Assembly (NCBI RefSeq): GCF_004354985.1
Contig: NZ_SMSK01000001.1
Coordinates: forward strand, 992,001 to 1,056,000
Reading direction: 5' to 3'
DNA length: 64,000 nucleotides
DNA from: Segetibacter sp. 3557_3
GTDB lineage: Bacteria > Bacteroidota > Bacteroidia > Chitinophagales > Chitinophagaceae
Shown here: positions 18,301-26,817 of the stretch, one piece after another
Layout: each line of letters begins with the position of its first letter
How positions within the stretch are numbered: position 1 is the first letter of the stretch
Notes under the pieces: generated by a model
Databases searched by the model: none
The model's input: only the letters and a program-made list of their open reading frames with translations
What the model was told of the DNA's origin: nothing
Made by a program: the position numbers and the translations under genes

Positions 18301-19903
18301 CACCGGTTACCTCAGTTGAGTAACTTAGTCCGGGGTTCTTTAATTGATGGGTACCATTATCTTGCGCTCCGGCGATGATATAAGGTGAACCTTGTGCAGG
18401 GTGAATTCCGGCGTCGTAGAATTGCTTGATGGCCAGGTTCCTGTTTTTGTCGGTCCAGGTAGCTCCCGCATTGTTCGAAAGATAAACGCCACCGTCACAA
18501 CCAATAACGATCCTGCTTTGGTTCCCAACCATCCACCATTGCATAAAGTGGTGGTCTGCGTGCACGTACGGAACACCTGGCCCAACCCAATAAGTTAATC
18601 TTGTAGGGGCGCTTACCCCGCTATTGGTAAAACGATAAGCATCCAAACCACCGGCAATAAATTCACGCGAATTGATGGGATTAATTGCGAGCGTAAGGTT
18701 ATACCAGCCCTGTCCATTTAATATTTCGGTAGGCAAAGCCGAAGCATTTTGCCTGGTCCAGGTAGCACCGCCATCGATTGACTTGTATACACTATCGAGG
18801 TTTGATGATGAGTTAACTGTAACCCCATATAAAGTGTCGGCGATTGCTGCTAATTCAAGGCGTAATGATACAACAGTACTGTTTCTTAAGCCGGTACTGG
18901 TGTTCCAGGAGCCTGGTGATACCGTTGCAGGGGTGGCGGTGTAGAGGTGTTGTACCCTGTTGGTGCCTCCCGTATTATAGCCGAAACTTGCATGTAATTT
19001 TCCGGTGCTTGAAATTTCAATGTCGGTGCAGCTTGCGTTAGTACTGGTAAGGTTATTCGGCGTGATATTTTCCCATGTAGCTCCCTGGTCTTTTGAACGT
19101 ACTAATCCAAGAGTTTGTGACACAGGTGAACTTGCACTCCTTGCAATTACCCGTTCTGCGGCATATACGTTACCCTGCGCATCACACATTAACTTGAAGG
19201 TGCGTACTAAATTAGCGGTCTGTGGCAACCTGATCCAGGAAGTGCCTCCATTTGATGATTTCCACAGTCCGAGTCCATTTACAGCGTCAGCGTTTGAGGT
19301 GGGTTCACCGGTGGAAAAGTACATTATTGCTGGATTGGTGGGATCCTGGCAAATCGACGAGATCGCGAGATTATCAAACCGGTCGTTGATGTTTTGCCAA
19401 TTTGGAACACCGGTCAAAAAATTGGTACACTTCCACAAACCACCGGCAATCCCACCACAAAAGACTGTGTTGCCGGAAGGGTCATTTAAGGTATCAATAA
19501 GAATAGCGCGTGTTCTTCCCGAAGTGTAGGTGCCAGGTGCCATCCTGTTGGCGCCTCTAGTATTTCCATTACTCGGGCCAACAGTATCGAAGATGGGGCC
19601 TCTTTCAGTCCAGGATAGTGCATATGTTCTCAGAGCGTCTGATCTTTTAGCCTTCAGGTCTTCGGTGTAATCTACAGCCTGTAACATTCTTTCAAGCGGA
19701 ACATAACCAAGTGAGGGGTCTTTGATGCGTTCGAATTCAAACCTGTCCCTGGCTGCAGCCTCATCATAGCCTTCGTGTTCTTCTTCGTCTTGTTGTACGG
19801 CTATCTTATCGGGATGTTTTTTGTGGATATCGCCTGAGTGGCAGGCGTACAGTAATGACACAAGAATAGCCATTACAAGGGGCTTCCTTAGAATATTGGA
19901 CAT
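15326..19903 (-). CDS. Giant secreted beta-propeller protein with Calx-beta and T9SS sorting domain
   Basis: About 1525 residues (start MSNILRKPLV at 19903). The N-terminus has a signal peptide ending LLYACHSGD, a lipobox-like site. Residues about 60-850 carry repeated Asp-box/BNR signatures (SNGGTSW, KDQGATW, DGGATW, NNAGATW, NNAGTSW) of a sortilin/exo-alpha-sialidase-like propeller. Then comes a Calx-beta-like domain (about 870-1000, with DDAEVETPETF), a middle region of unknown type, and a C-terminal T9SS type A-like sorting domain (last ~80 residues, MFVINNPFS to GVYILSADLDGKRYTAKV). Likely exported by T9SS to the surface. It is monocistronic. Substrate or adhesive role unknown. Confidence 0.88.
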   Translation of the reverse strand: MSNILRKPLVMAILVSLLYACHSGDIHKKHPDKIAVQQDEEEHEGYDEAAARDRFEFERIKDPSLGYVPLERMLQAVDYTEDLKAKRSDALRTYALSWTERGPIFDTVGPSNGNTRGANRMAPGTYTSGRTRAILIDTLNDPSGNTVFCGGIAGGLWKCTNFLTGVPNWQNINDRFDNLAISSICQDPTNPAIMYFSTGEPTSNADAVNGLGLWKSSNGGTSWIRLPQTANLVRTFKLMCDAQGNVYAAERVIARSASSPVSQTLGLVRSKDQGATWENITPNNLTSTNASCTDIEISSTGKLHASFGYNTGGTNRVQHLYTATPATVSPGSWNTSTGLRNSTVVSLRLELAAIADTLYGVTVNSSSNLDSVYKSIDGGATWTRQNASALPTEILNGQGWYNLTLAINPINSREFIAGGLDAYRFTNSGVSAPTRLTYWVGPGVPYVHADHHFMQWWMVGNQSRIVIGCDGGVYLSNNAGATWTDKNRNLAIKQFYDAGIHPAQGSPYIIAGAQDNGTHQLKNPGLSYSTEVTGGDGCFVHINQQNPQIQFATYVYNQYRRSVDGGATWSQVNLSGTMGDFVNQYDYDGGQNILYASWAGRPQPNRQIIRWRNAHASNTDTSILTLNELVTTNTNTANNATVLKVSPYTTDRVFVGGNKGAIVRLDNASSVSNSNASANSKNISGANFDSGYVSCVNVGSSDSFLVATFSSYGVKHVWFSNNAGTSWTNIDGTPGAGGLPDMPVRWAIFDPQSNSKLLLATEAGVYTTGAIEGANTVWTPETNFPTVRTDMLRLRLSDNTVVAATHGRGVFTAVLPSNPEIRFNAPSLVINEGTTAPTTGCRNYRDYNVDVSIISPPNGDATITYNIKAGNTAVEGMDFDWTANGSFTNSTKQQVFTNGVLASKIITLRIYDDAEVETPETFVISFDISGSTNAAAGSAATFTVSIKDDDLAPVLPTNITQNATIGSLQYYLTTGNTSFPMDQRLSSRRSQFLFTPAELLSRGLRAGRIESFTLTMTHVATVRSYSNFMVKMGLTTRNVLYDSGQAYVPVTTTLVKNRSTFTPVVNNSFASNSIKLDAPFTWDGTSSLVVELCYNNGNADSSGTVDRTIGYADETTSKQSNFIWQNNIDCDGAFDAGSGQFGYYSGLKPTIGFTEAIDIGTMAATTLNNSDTENFRTASSTNDLVFYAPARNYTPAREILAKFKNTSNSDYGCTQVVIDRAGTGVSKFWSDTDTSSFLMNKTYRVLPTTNDPAGTYEATFYFSREEKEGWEAATKQSFQNIRIIKLPGQVSAVSASNPAPDGPGTVQVIEPTNVGNIGHMYFVTANISGGFSGFGFGIPLAPLPITLLNFDGKLQNDHALLDWSTSSEANSKQFDLEKSYDGVNYRKLITVKAAGNSSSKRNYNYTDKEFAAAINYYRLNLVDADNKSRYSNVVLLKNPKTSQGMFVINNPFSTYLDIRFGKTPAGRVRLQLTDAAGKLVEKVEFNSLSQSVIRFNLTSNLTSKGVYILSADLDGKRYTAKVMRQ

Positions 19904-20067
19904 CGTCAACGATTTGTTAGCAATATACGGATTTCCTAAAATGGGAAATCATTTAAAAGAAAAGTTCCGCGAAATCATTCGTAAAACCGGCTGGTAAACT
20001 TAGAAAGGGTGTCCAGTCTCGAGGGTTGTCACACTCCTAACAACATCCGGTTTGGATCTGCCGGATG

Positions 20068-20565
20068 TCAGGGATATATTATGGGATCAAGCTCTGAGAT
20101 ACTTTTCACTTCGAAGAACATTTCTTTTTTGTTGTAAAGTGCTTTTATAATCATCGGAGTTGAGGCAGCAGATGTAAACTTTGCAGGCAAGGGCTGGGGG
20201 GTTCCCTTCTGAAAACTTAGCTCCCATAAATTGTTTCCCGGCGTTGCAGCGAGTTCAATTTTCAACGCGGTATTGAGGCCGGTTCCCGGTATTACAGGAC
20301 TGGTTACCTTAGCGCCGGACACATCATACAACTGCTTGTTTATCCAGGCTGTTGTCCAAACGGGTTCAATTGCCGACGGAACTTCAATGTATGCGATATA
20401 TTGTGAGTCAGGACCAGGATTGATGGGTCCCCCCTTTTCGTCAACTGCAAGAGCACCACGTGAATTTTGTCTTAGAAAACCGTATGTGTTGCTTACAGCT
20501 ATTTTAGACTGTGCACAGGAAGCAAATGCAATTAGACAAAAAGACAACAGGGAAAGTAGTTGCAT
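20068..20565 (-). CDS. Uncharacterised lipoprotein
   Basis: 165 residues. A signal peptide with lipobox FASC (Cys17 region) indicates a lipid-anchored envelope protein. The mature part is predicted beta-rich with no motif I recognise; it mentions paired Pro/Gly-rich turns such as GGPINPGPDSQYIAYIEVP and a conserved-looking VWTTAWINKQLYDV. An 8-bp hairpin (ACATCCGG / CCGGATGT) begins at its stop codon but lacks a T-run. Neighbours give no functional hint. It could be a lineage-restricted family. Confidence 0.75.
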   Translation of the reverse strand: MQLLSLLSFCLIAFASCAQSKIAVSNTYGFLRQNSRGALAVDEKGGPINPGPDSQYIAYIEVPSAIEPVWTTAWINKQLYDVSGAKVTSPVIPGTGLNTALKIELAATPGNNLWELSFQKGTPQPLPAKFTSAASTPMIIKALYNKKEMFFEVKSISELDPIIYP

Positions 20566-20680
20566 AATATACGCTTAATGGGAGAATGTTAATCATTTCG
20601 ATATAGGTATTCGCTAGAGTCTTGTGAACGTAGCTGGCAGTCTGTAATGTAAACGGATACCCTGGGCTTTTGCTTCAACA

Positions 20681-20710
20681 AAAAAGACTGCCTTGTGAGC
20701 AGTCTTTTGA
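20681..20710 (-). terminator. Intrinsic terminator of the PUR-domain gene
   Basis: On the minus strand: GACTGC, a 7-nt loop, GCAGTC, then TTTTTT. The stem extends through flanking A/T pairs. It lies about 20 nt past the stop of the DUF3276 gene. Confidence 0.82.
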
Positions 20711-20728
20711 TAAAGCTTATTTGGGTTT

Positions 20729-21217
20729 TTACCACTTGTCAACTTCTTCAGTAGAATGGTCGGCTCTTTCAGTCACCGGTAACACGGGTGCAGCTACCGC
20801 AACTGGCTTAAACTCCTCGGGTTCCTCCACCGGTTCCGGAGCAGTAACAGATGTTAATGGAGCCTCATCCTGTGATAACTCATCTGCACCGCCCTGGAGC
20901 CCCGCTGAAACACCATTTTCATCGTAATTATCATGATTGAAAGCATCGAAGTCGAAATCGGGCATTAGATCTGTTTTTACATAATCAACTGCCTCGGTTA
21001 ATGCCTTCAGAAATTTATTGAAGTCTTCTTTGTACAGAAATATCTTGTGCCTGTCGTAACCATTATCATTGAAACGTTTCCTGCTTTCTGTGATGGTAAG
21101 AAAGTAATCGTTCCCACGAGTTGCTCGAACATCAAAAAAGTAAGTTCTCCTTTTTCCGGCTCTTATCCTTTTGCTGTAAACACTTTCGATCTTTTGTTCG
21201 TTGTTTTCGTAAGCCAC
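20729..21217 (-). CDS. PUR-family DNA/RNA-binding protein (DUF3276)
   Basis: 162 residues. The N-terminal ~85 residues are a single PUR (PC4-like) repeat: ESVYSKRIRAGKRRTYFFDV, then DYFLTITESRKRF and HKIFLYKEDFNKFLKAL. The C-terminal half is acidic and Pro/Val/Glu-rich, likely disordered. PUR domains bind single-stranded G-rich nucleic acid in Borrelia and eukaryotic relatives; the Bacteroidota proteins are abundant but little studied. A perfect Bacteroidota promoter precedes it and a terminator follows, so it is a single-gene transcription unit. Confidence 0.9.
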   Translation of the reverse strand: MAYENNEQKIESVYSKRIRAGKRRTYFFDVRATRGNDYFLTITESRKRFNDNGYDRHKIFLYKEDFNKFLKALTEAVDYVKTDLMPDFDFDAFNHDNYDENGVSAGLQGGADELSQDEAPLTSVTAPEPVEEPEEFKPVAVAAPVLPVTERADHSTEEVDKW

Positions 21218-21259
21218 AGTTGTTAGTTTTAATATTAAGCGTGCCTAAAATGGTTGACA

Positions 21260-21290
21260 CAAATATATGATTACTTTTGATTTACAAAAA
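21260..21290 (-). promoter_or_regulatory. Predicted promoter of the PUR-domain gene
   Basis: Minus strand: TTTTTG ending at 21285, 17-nt spacer, then TATATTTG at 21267-21260, matching the Bacteroidota TTTG / TAnnTTTG pattern. The leader would be about 35 nt to the ATG at 21217. Confidence 0.65.
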
Positions 21291-21596
21291 TTTGAATTGG
21301 AACTTCAAAATTAATTATTTATCGGTTTTCAGGTAGCGATAAAACGATCGCTATGTGATGATTATCAGCGATTAAACCACCGGCTGTAAAGCTTTGGAAC
21401 TTTATGATACAAATCATATTATTCGAATCAAATATAAATCGCACACCCAGGTATATACCAATTTAATAGCAACAGAAATCTTCAAAAAAGGAACCCGCGA
21501 GAGCTCCGCAAACTTTTGAATACAAAGTCGCGGCTACAATTTGATGGTGTTTGTTTTACCTGAATTCAGGCTGGTATGCCGAATAGCATTGTTGCG

Positions 21597-21657
21597 GTAC
21601 AAGTGAGTGACACAACCAAAGCCACACCTGGCTTCTACCGCTGGTGCCATAAAAAAC
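21597..21657 (+). repeat. Interspersed intergenic repeat, copy D
   Basis: Begins GTACAAGTGAGTGACAC, reaches GGTGCC at the same 52-nt distance as copies A-C, and ends ATAAAAAAC. Immediately upstream it also shares AATAGCATT (21571-21579) with the copy at 29965. It sits in a 575-nt gap downstream of the ABC exporter gene; apart from this repeat and the DUF3276 promoter I see nothing in that gap. Confidence 0.75.
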
Positions 21658-21792
21658 TTCTTGCTTGATTTACTCCGGGTAGAATTTGTAGCAGTTCAAT
21701 TTTTCGGAAAACAACCAAGGTAAATCGACCCACTTGAAAAATTGATATGTCTAGCATGAGCGTGTACGAAAAAGCGTGAACGCATTTCAACC

Positions 21793-23619
21793 CTATTCAA
21801 CCACTTCCTCCTGCTGGGGCGACATTACCTGGGTACGGTACAATTCCGCATAATATCCGTTTGATTTCATCAATTCCTGGTGGGTTCCCTGTTCCGCAAT
21901 GTGGCCGTCTTCAAGAATGATAATTTTATCAAATTCAAATACGGGGAAAATACGATGGGTAATAATGATAGAAGTCTTCTCCCTGAGGTATTCATAAAAG
22001 TTCGAGATAATGATATTTTCGGTTGCTGTATCAACAGCGCTCAGGCAGTCGTCGAATACCACAATCTGCGGATCTTTAACAAGTGCCCGCGCAATGGATA
22101 TACGCTGCTTTTGCCCCCCGCTCAAGGTTACCCCCCGCTCCCCTACTAACGTATTGTATTCCCCCGGAAATTGCATGATCTCTTTGTCGATATTTGCTCG
22201 TTGGGCAGCCTGTCTCACCTTGTCGAAGGTATGTTCACGAACGCCAAAGCTGATGTTGTTTTCGATGGAATCGCTGAAAAGAAATACGTCCTGCGGCACA
22301 TAACTTACCTGCTGCCGCAAAGCCCTGAGTTGAAATTCCGGCAGCTTTCTGCCCCCAATCGTTATGGTACCTGTTGAAGGCTCATAAAATCTCAACAGCA
22401 ATTGTGCAATCGTTGATTTGCCGCTACCAGTTTTTCCAAGGATCAAAACCTTTTCACCGTTTTTAACGTGCAGGTTAAAATCTTCAACTGCTTTTATACC
22501 TGTATGCGGATAGGTAAAATTCACATCCTTAAACAGGATATCTCCCTCCAATACCTCCACCGAACCATTATCCTGAATGACCGGAACGGTTTGCAGGAAC
22601 TCGTTAAGGCGTTTTTGCGACGCCGATGCACGCTGGATCATACTGGCGACCCAACCAATTGCACTAACGGGAAAGGTGAGCATGTTGATGTAGATAACAA
22701 ATTCAACGATGATCCCAACCCTCGACGTATCGTGGATCGCCTGGATACCACCAATCAGGATTGTTATTAGGGTACTGAGACCGATCATTAAGGCCATACT
22801 TGGGAAGTATACCGCTTCCACCTTTGCAAGACCGATTGCATTCCTTTTATAGTCCTCGCTGTTGCGTTCAAAAAACCCCTGCATGGCCTTCTCCTGTACA
22901 AAGGATTTGATTACCCTTATGCCCGAATAACTCTCCTGTGCGTTTGTTGTCAGGTCGGACAACAAGCCCTGGATCTGTTCGCTCTTTTTATGGATGATGG
23001 TATTGACCACATAGATCGCAAAGGCCAGCAGCGGTAGTGGAGCAAGAACATATAGCGTAAGCATCGGATCTTTCCGGACCATGTTTACCACACAAAAGGT
23101 GATTAATGCAATCAGGTTGATCAGGTACATGATTGCCGGACCAGTATACATCCGAACCCTGCTAACGTCCTCTGCCATCCTGTTCATCAGGTCGCCGGTA
23201 CTGTTGGTCTTGTAAAAATTGGTATCCAGTAATTCATAGTGCTGGAATATCTCGTTTTTTTGGTCGAACTCGATATGCCGGCTCATCACGATAATCGTCT
23301 GGCGCATAAAAAACATGAGCAAACCACGGAGGACCGCTAACAAAAGGATAACCAGGCAACAAATGGTAATCAGCAGCGAAAAGTCACTTTGCATCGGCTC
23401 CATGAGCCGGATAAACCAGTTTACAAGCGCATCATGCACTTCTTTGCGAACTACCGGGCGTGCGCCGGGCAAGCGTTGTTGTACCTGGTTGACGATATAG
23501 CCGGTAACCTGGGGAGCAAGAACAGCGAAGTAATTTGAAGTGACAACGAATAAGATACCTACGATAAACCTGACCCGGTATTTCCAGAAGTATTTATTAA
23601 TAGCTTTTAAGTGCTTCAA
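21793..23619 (-). CDS. ABC exporter, fused permease and ATPase (MsbA-like)
   Basis: 608 residues: six TM helices (about 18-325) then one nucleotide-binding domain (about 355-595). Walker A GKTGSGKST, Q-loop VPQDVF, signature LSGGQKQR, Walker B VVFDD and the H-loop ITHR are present. The residue after Walker B is Asp (FDDCLSAVDT) where the catalytic Glu usually stands. Half-transporters of this class export lipids, drugs or peptides as dimers; the substrate is unknown. A -7-like TACATTTG at 23642-23635 lies 16 nt before the start codon. It stands alone, with no second half-transporter next to it. Confidence 0.92.
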   Translation of the reverse strand: MKHLKAINKYFWKYRVRFIVGILFVVTSNYFAVLAPQVTGYIVNQVQQRLPGARPVVRKEVHDALVNWFIRLMEPMQSDFSLLITICCLVILLLAVLRGLLMFFMRQTIIVMSRHIEFDQKNEIFQHYELLDTNFYKTNSTGDLMNRMAEDVSRVRMYTGPAIMYLINLIALITFCVVNMVRKDPMLTLYVLAPLPLLAFAIYVVNTIIHKKSEQIQGLLSDLTTNAQESYSGIRVIKSFVQEKAMQGFFERNSEDYKRNAIGLAKVEAVYFPSMALMIGLSTLITILIGGIQAIHDTSRVGIIVEFVIYINMLTFPVSAIGWVASMIQRASASQKRLNEFLQTVPVIQDNGSVEVLEGDILFKDVNFTYPHTGIKAVEDFNLHVKNGEKVLILGKTGSGKSTIAQLLLRFYEPSTGTITIGGRKLPEFQLRALRQQVSYVPQDVFLFSDSIENNISFGVREHTFDKVRQAAQRANIDKEIMQFPGEYNTLVGERGVTLSGGQKQRISIARALVKDPQIVVFDDCLSAVDTATENIIISNFYEYLREKTSIIITHRIFPVFEFDKIIILEDGHIAEQGTHQELMKSNGYYAELYRTQVMSPQQEEVVE

Positions 23620-23833
23620 TCAAAAAAATTTGCACAAATGTACATTAAGTTACTGTGGCGAAAGCGGCGGAACGGCATTGTGATCTGAGGCGATCATCCC
23701 TACCCTGGTAATGGTCTACTGGGTGAGTTTGCCTGATAAAGTGTTCCGGCAAGCGTTCTCTTCGTATTTTCAGCCCTTCCGCACCGTACCTTATCTGTAT
23801 AGGCGAATGGTTAACGTAAATCACCGAATGCAT

Positions 23834-25441
23834 ATGCTCCAATTGAAAAACATAGTACCCATACTTATTTTCTTTAGCTTATCTGCGCTGGCACAATCCC
23901 CATCAAACCTGAACCAAGTCGTGCCCTTTAAACACCATGTTGGCGCAACACAGCTGCCCGATACCATTGCCCCCGTAACTGCACCCTTCAAGATGCCGTT
24001 GTTTAAAAAACCACAATTCCCATCTTTAACCGTTGCCATCAACGACAAAGGCGCACAGGAGAATGTAAAAGCTACAACTATTATCCAGGCAACCATAGAT
24101 GAGGTGAGCAGTCGTGGCGGTGGTAGGGTTGTTATCCCAAAGGGCAGTTGGTTTACCGGCCGGATCAGTCTGAAGTCCAACGTGAACTTACATATTGCTG
24201 AAGGTGCCGAACTACGTTTTAGTGGCGAAATTGAAGATTACCGACCCGCGGTGTTTACCCGGAACGAAGGGATTGAAGTAATGTCACTCGGCGCATGTAT
24301 CTATGCGAACAACCAACAGAATATTGCCGTCACCGGCAAAGGAAAACTCATCGGTCCACCCGATGGCTCTGTTCGAAAACAGGTAATGAATGCCGACGTA
24401 ATAGAAAAGATTGTCCCGCATGATAAACCGGTTGCAGAACGGGTTTATGAAGGATACAATGGAGATTTCATATTTCTCCCGATGTTTATCTCGCCCATCA
24501 ACTGCAAAAATGTTTATATAGAAGGGATATCGCTTGAAAACACGGCCTTTTGGAACGTTGTACCCGTTTATTGCGACGGGGTGATCATCAGGGGTATAAC
24601 GGTGCATTCGGTTGGCATACCCAGGGGCGATGGGATTGACATCGAGTCATCCAGAAATGTGCTGATCGAATACTGTACGCTGAGTTCCGGTGACGATTGC
24701 TTTACCATAAAAGCCGGCCGTGGAGAAGATGGGCTTCGGGTGAATAAGCCCACCGAAAATGTGGTCATACGGTATTGCCTTGCCCAGGAGGGGCATGGCG
24801 GTATAACCTGTGGAAGCGAAACTGCGGGTATGATCCGTAACCTGTATGTGCACGACTGTGTATTTGATGATACCGGTGTTGGCATCAGGTTTAAGACCAG
24901 ACGACCCCGTGGTGGTGGTGGAGAAAACCTGTACTATAACCGGATCAGGATGACTTTACGCGATCATGCATTCAATTGGGACATGTTGGGTGGAAGGGCC
25001 TATGTTGGAGATCTTGCCGACAGGTTACCTGCAAGGGCTGTTAATCGGCTTACGCCCGTTTACCGGAAAATTGTTGCGCAAAATATTATTGTCGACAAAT
25101 GCAAGCAGTTTATTAAGGTTACCGGTATACCTGAGTCTCCACTGACAAGTTTAAGCATTGAAAATGCCGATATCCGCAGTTCGGGCCTGATTACACTGCA
25201 GGATGTAACGGATATCACCATTAGTAATTCGACAATTGAAAGTAAAGACGCGGTGCTAACGGTACTGGATGGAAAGGACATCCGCTTCGACAAGGTGGTT
25301 TTCAAGGTGCCTGGCAAACAGGTGGTAACAAAGATTTCAGGAGAAAAATCAGGCAACATCATCTTTAGAAATTCCCTGCCGCAAAAGCCGAAAGACTGGA
25401 AGAGCAACACCTACAAGCCGGGAAAGTCAACGGGTGATTAA
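23834..25441 (+). CDS. Secreted glycoside hydrolase family 28 (polygalacturonase-like)
   Basis: About 535 residues from ATG 23834 (ATG 23828 is an alternative; the frame extends to 23711). Signal peptide IVPILIFFSLSALAQ is followed by a right-handed parallel beta-helix. GH28 hallmarks are in order: GDGIDIES (general acid region), SSGDDCFTIKAG with the paired aspartates, EGHGGITCGSE, and GVGIRFKTR corresponding to the RIK motif. GH28 enzymes cleave galacturonic-acid linkages in pectin, often exo-acting in Bacteroidota. No SusC/SusD or other polysaccharide-utilisation genes adjoin it, so it is an isolated enzyme here. Confidence 0.92.
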   Translation: MLQLKNIVPILIFFSLSALAQSPSNLNQVVPFKHHVGATQLPDTIAPVTAPFKMPLFKKPQFPSLTVAINDKGAQENVKATTIIQATIDEVSSRGGGRVVIPKGSWFTGRISLKSNVNLHIAEGAELRFSGEIEDYRPAVFTRNEGIEVMSLGACIYANNQQNIAVTGKGKLIGPPDGSVRKQVMNADVIEKIVPHDKPVAERVYEGYNGDFIFLPMFISPINCKNVYIEGISLENTAFWNVVPVYCDGVIIRGITVHSVGIPRGDGIDIESSRNVLIEYCTLSSGDDCFTIKAGRGEDGLRVNKPTENVVIRYCLAQEGHGGITCGSETAGMIRNLYVHDCVFDDTGVGIRFKTRRPRGGGGENLYYNRIRMTLRDHAFNWDMLGGRAYVGDLADRLPARAVNRLTPVYRKIVAQNIIVDKCKQFIKVTGIPESPLTSLSIENADIRSSGLITLQDVTDITISNSTIESKDAVLTVLDGKDIRFDKVVFKVPGKQVVTKISGEKSGNIIFRNSLPQKPKDWKSNTYKPGKSTGD

Positions 25442-25614
25442 TTTTCGAAGAAAAGCGGCGATACAGGTTCAAGGGCTCAAAATCATGCTTAGCTTTTGAC
25501 ATCCATATATAGAGAGCCCGCAGAGGTAATAATCCTGTTCCGAAGAGCATGAATAAGCCCACAATAACCAACCTGGCAAAAGGCCTGTTTACCTGGCTGT
25601 TTCAAATCGTGAAC

Positions 25615-26634
25615 TTAGTACTGGAAAAATATTTCCGTGGCGCCATAGCCAAAGCGGGGGTCATATTGGTTTATGAAGGATTTTACCTCGTGGCGGGTTT
25701 TTAATATTTCATGTATCTCTTCTTTCAGCCGCCCCTTGCCTACACCATGTATAACAATCAGGTTAGGTTGCCGGTGTGCTATGGCCAGGTCATAGTATTT
25801 TTCAAACTCCTTCAACTGCATAGAAATGATCTCGAGGTTGGAAAGTCGTTCCCAATCGTTGGTGATTTTCTCGATGTGCAGGTCTACAATGCTGCGTGCG
25901 GGATCAAGGTGTTGACGAGCATTTTTAGCATTGTAAACTTTAAAGCCTACGTTGGAAAGTGCCGCGAGATCCATCTTTTCTTCAGGACGTGGGGGATACT
26001 TTTCTAATAAGAGGTGATTGATAGAAGGCTCATTGTTTTCCTTTAAGCTTTCAATTTTCTTAAAGAGTTGCTTAGGCTTTATCTTAAATGAAGCTTCGCA
26101 GTATTCTGCTTTGTTTTTGTCGGGTTTCACGAGTGAAAATTCAAATTCGAAGGAGGGATTGTCGTTCAAACTTTCAAACGATACATCGTGTAAGTAAAAA
26201 TCTTTAAACCCGTTAATCTCGCTGGTAATCTCGAAATCATTCCGCCCAAAGAAATTGAGTTTGTAGGTAAACTCGTAGGCCAGTTCGGTGCGATTGATCA
26301 GGTAGATCTTAAATAAATCAACCTGTTCATCGCCAAAAACATCCGTGTCGAACTTTGGAAAAAACGCAAGCCATATACCGTTTTCAACCTTTACCTCGTC
26401 TCTACGCTTTTCCTTTTGCACCTGGTCTACATACACCTTCTCCTTCTTTTTTTCGGGAAATAGTTTTTTCTCCGTAAAACGTTTGAAATAGGGAAAGTCT
26501 ATCTGGTCCATATAGGCGGGAAACTTGACCCCCTTAACTTCTATCAACACCATCTTATCATTAATCACTTCAATCACCTTCCCGGTGTCATTGCTGTGCA
26601 CCACCACAATCTCATCACCAACCTGGTATTTCAT
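25615..26634 (-). CDS. DUF2027 and Smr-domain protein
   Basis: 339 residues. The N-terminal DUF2027 part starts MKYQVGDEIVVVHSNDTGKV with a short SH3-like barrel, continues through a basic KKKEKV linker (about 60-75) and a beta-sandwich middle domain. The C-terminal Smr domain (about 245-339) has VDLHIEKI, the LIVIHGVGKGRLKEEIH core and a GYGATEIFFQ end. Smr domains nick or bind structured nucleic acid, including MutS2-linked ribosome-rescue nucleases. This two-part protein is typical of Bacteroidota. Activity is inferred from the Smr motifs HGxGxG and DLH. Confidence 0.9.
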   Translation of the reverse strand: MKYQVGDEIVVVHSNDTGKVIEVINDKMVLIEVKGVKFPAYMDQIDFPYFKRFTEKKLFPEKKKEKVYVDQVQKEKRRDEVKVENGIWLAFFPKFDTDVFGDEQVDLFKIYLINRTELAYEFTYKLNFFGRNDFEITSEINGFKDFYLHDVSFESLNDNPSFEFEFSLVKPDKNKAEYCEASFKIKPKQLFKKIESLKENNEPSINHLLLEKYPPRPEEKMDLAALSNVGFKVYNAKNARQHLDPARSIVDLHIEKITNDWERLSNLEIISMQLKEFEKYYDLAIAHRQPNLIVIHGVGKGRLKEEIHEILKTRHEVKSFINQYDPRFGYGATEIFFQY

Positions 26635-26710
26635 ATAACAAAAAATTGAACATTAACCCGGGCATGCAAGCCGTACGGAAACAGCAAATTTACTACAGTT
26701 GGGCGGATTT

Positions 26711-26817
26711 GGGTGTTGAGTATTGGGGTATTGGGTATTAAGGTATTTAGGTATTGGGTATTGAGGTAATCAACATATTAACCATCAACATATCAACCAA
26801 TCAACTGATCACCCACT
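26711..26817. repeat. Two adjacent tandem microsatellites
   Basis: 26711-26770 is built of GGTATT(G/T/A) heptamer-like units read on the plus strand. 26771-26817 consists of CAACATAT/CAACCAAT units, that is GTTGAT-type units on the minus strand. Together they fill the space between the DUF2027 gene start and the permease stop. They look like slippage-prone repeats, not a coding or CRISPR structure. Confidence 0.75.

Noticed and set aside
20012-20040. Minus-strand AGGAGTGTGACAACCC resembles the interspersed repeat core.
   Set aside because: It lacks GTACAAG, needs a 2-nt deletion to align, and has no conserved 3' block; too weak to count as an eighth copy.
26711-26817. Regularly repeated short units considered as a CRISPR array.
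   Set aside because: Units are 6-8 nt and head-to-tail with no unique spacers or adjacent cas genes.
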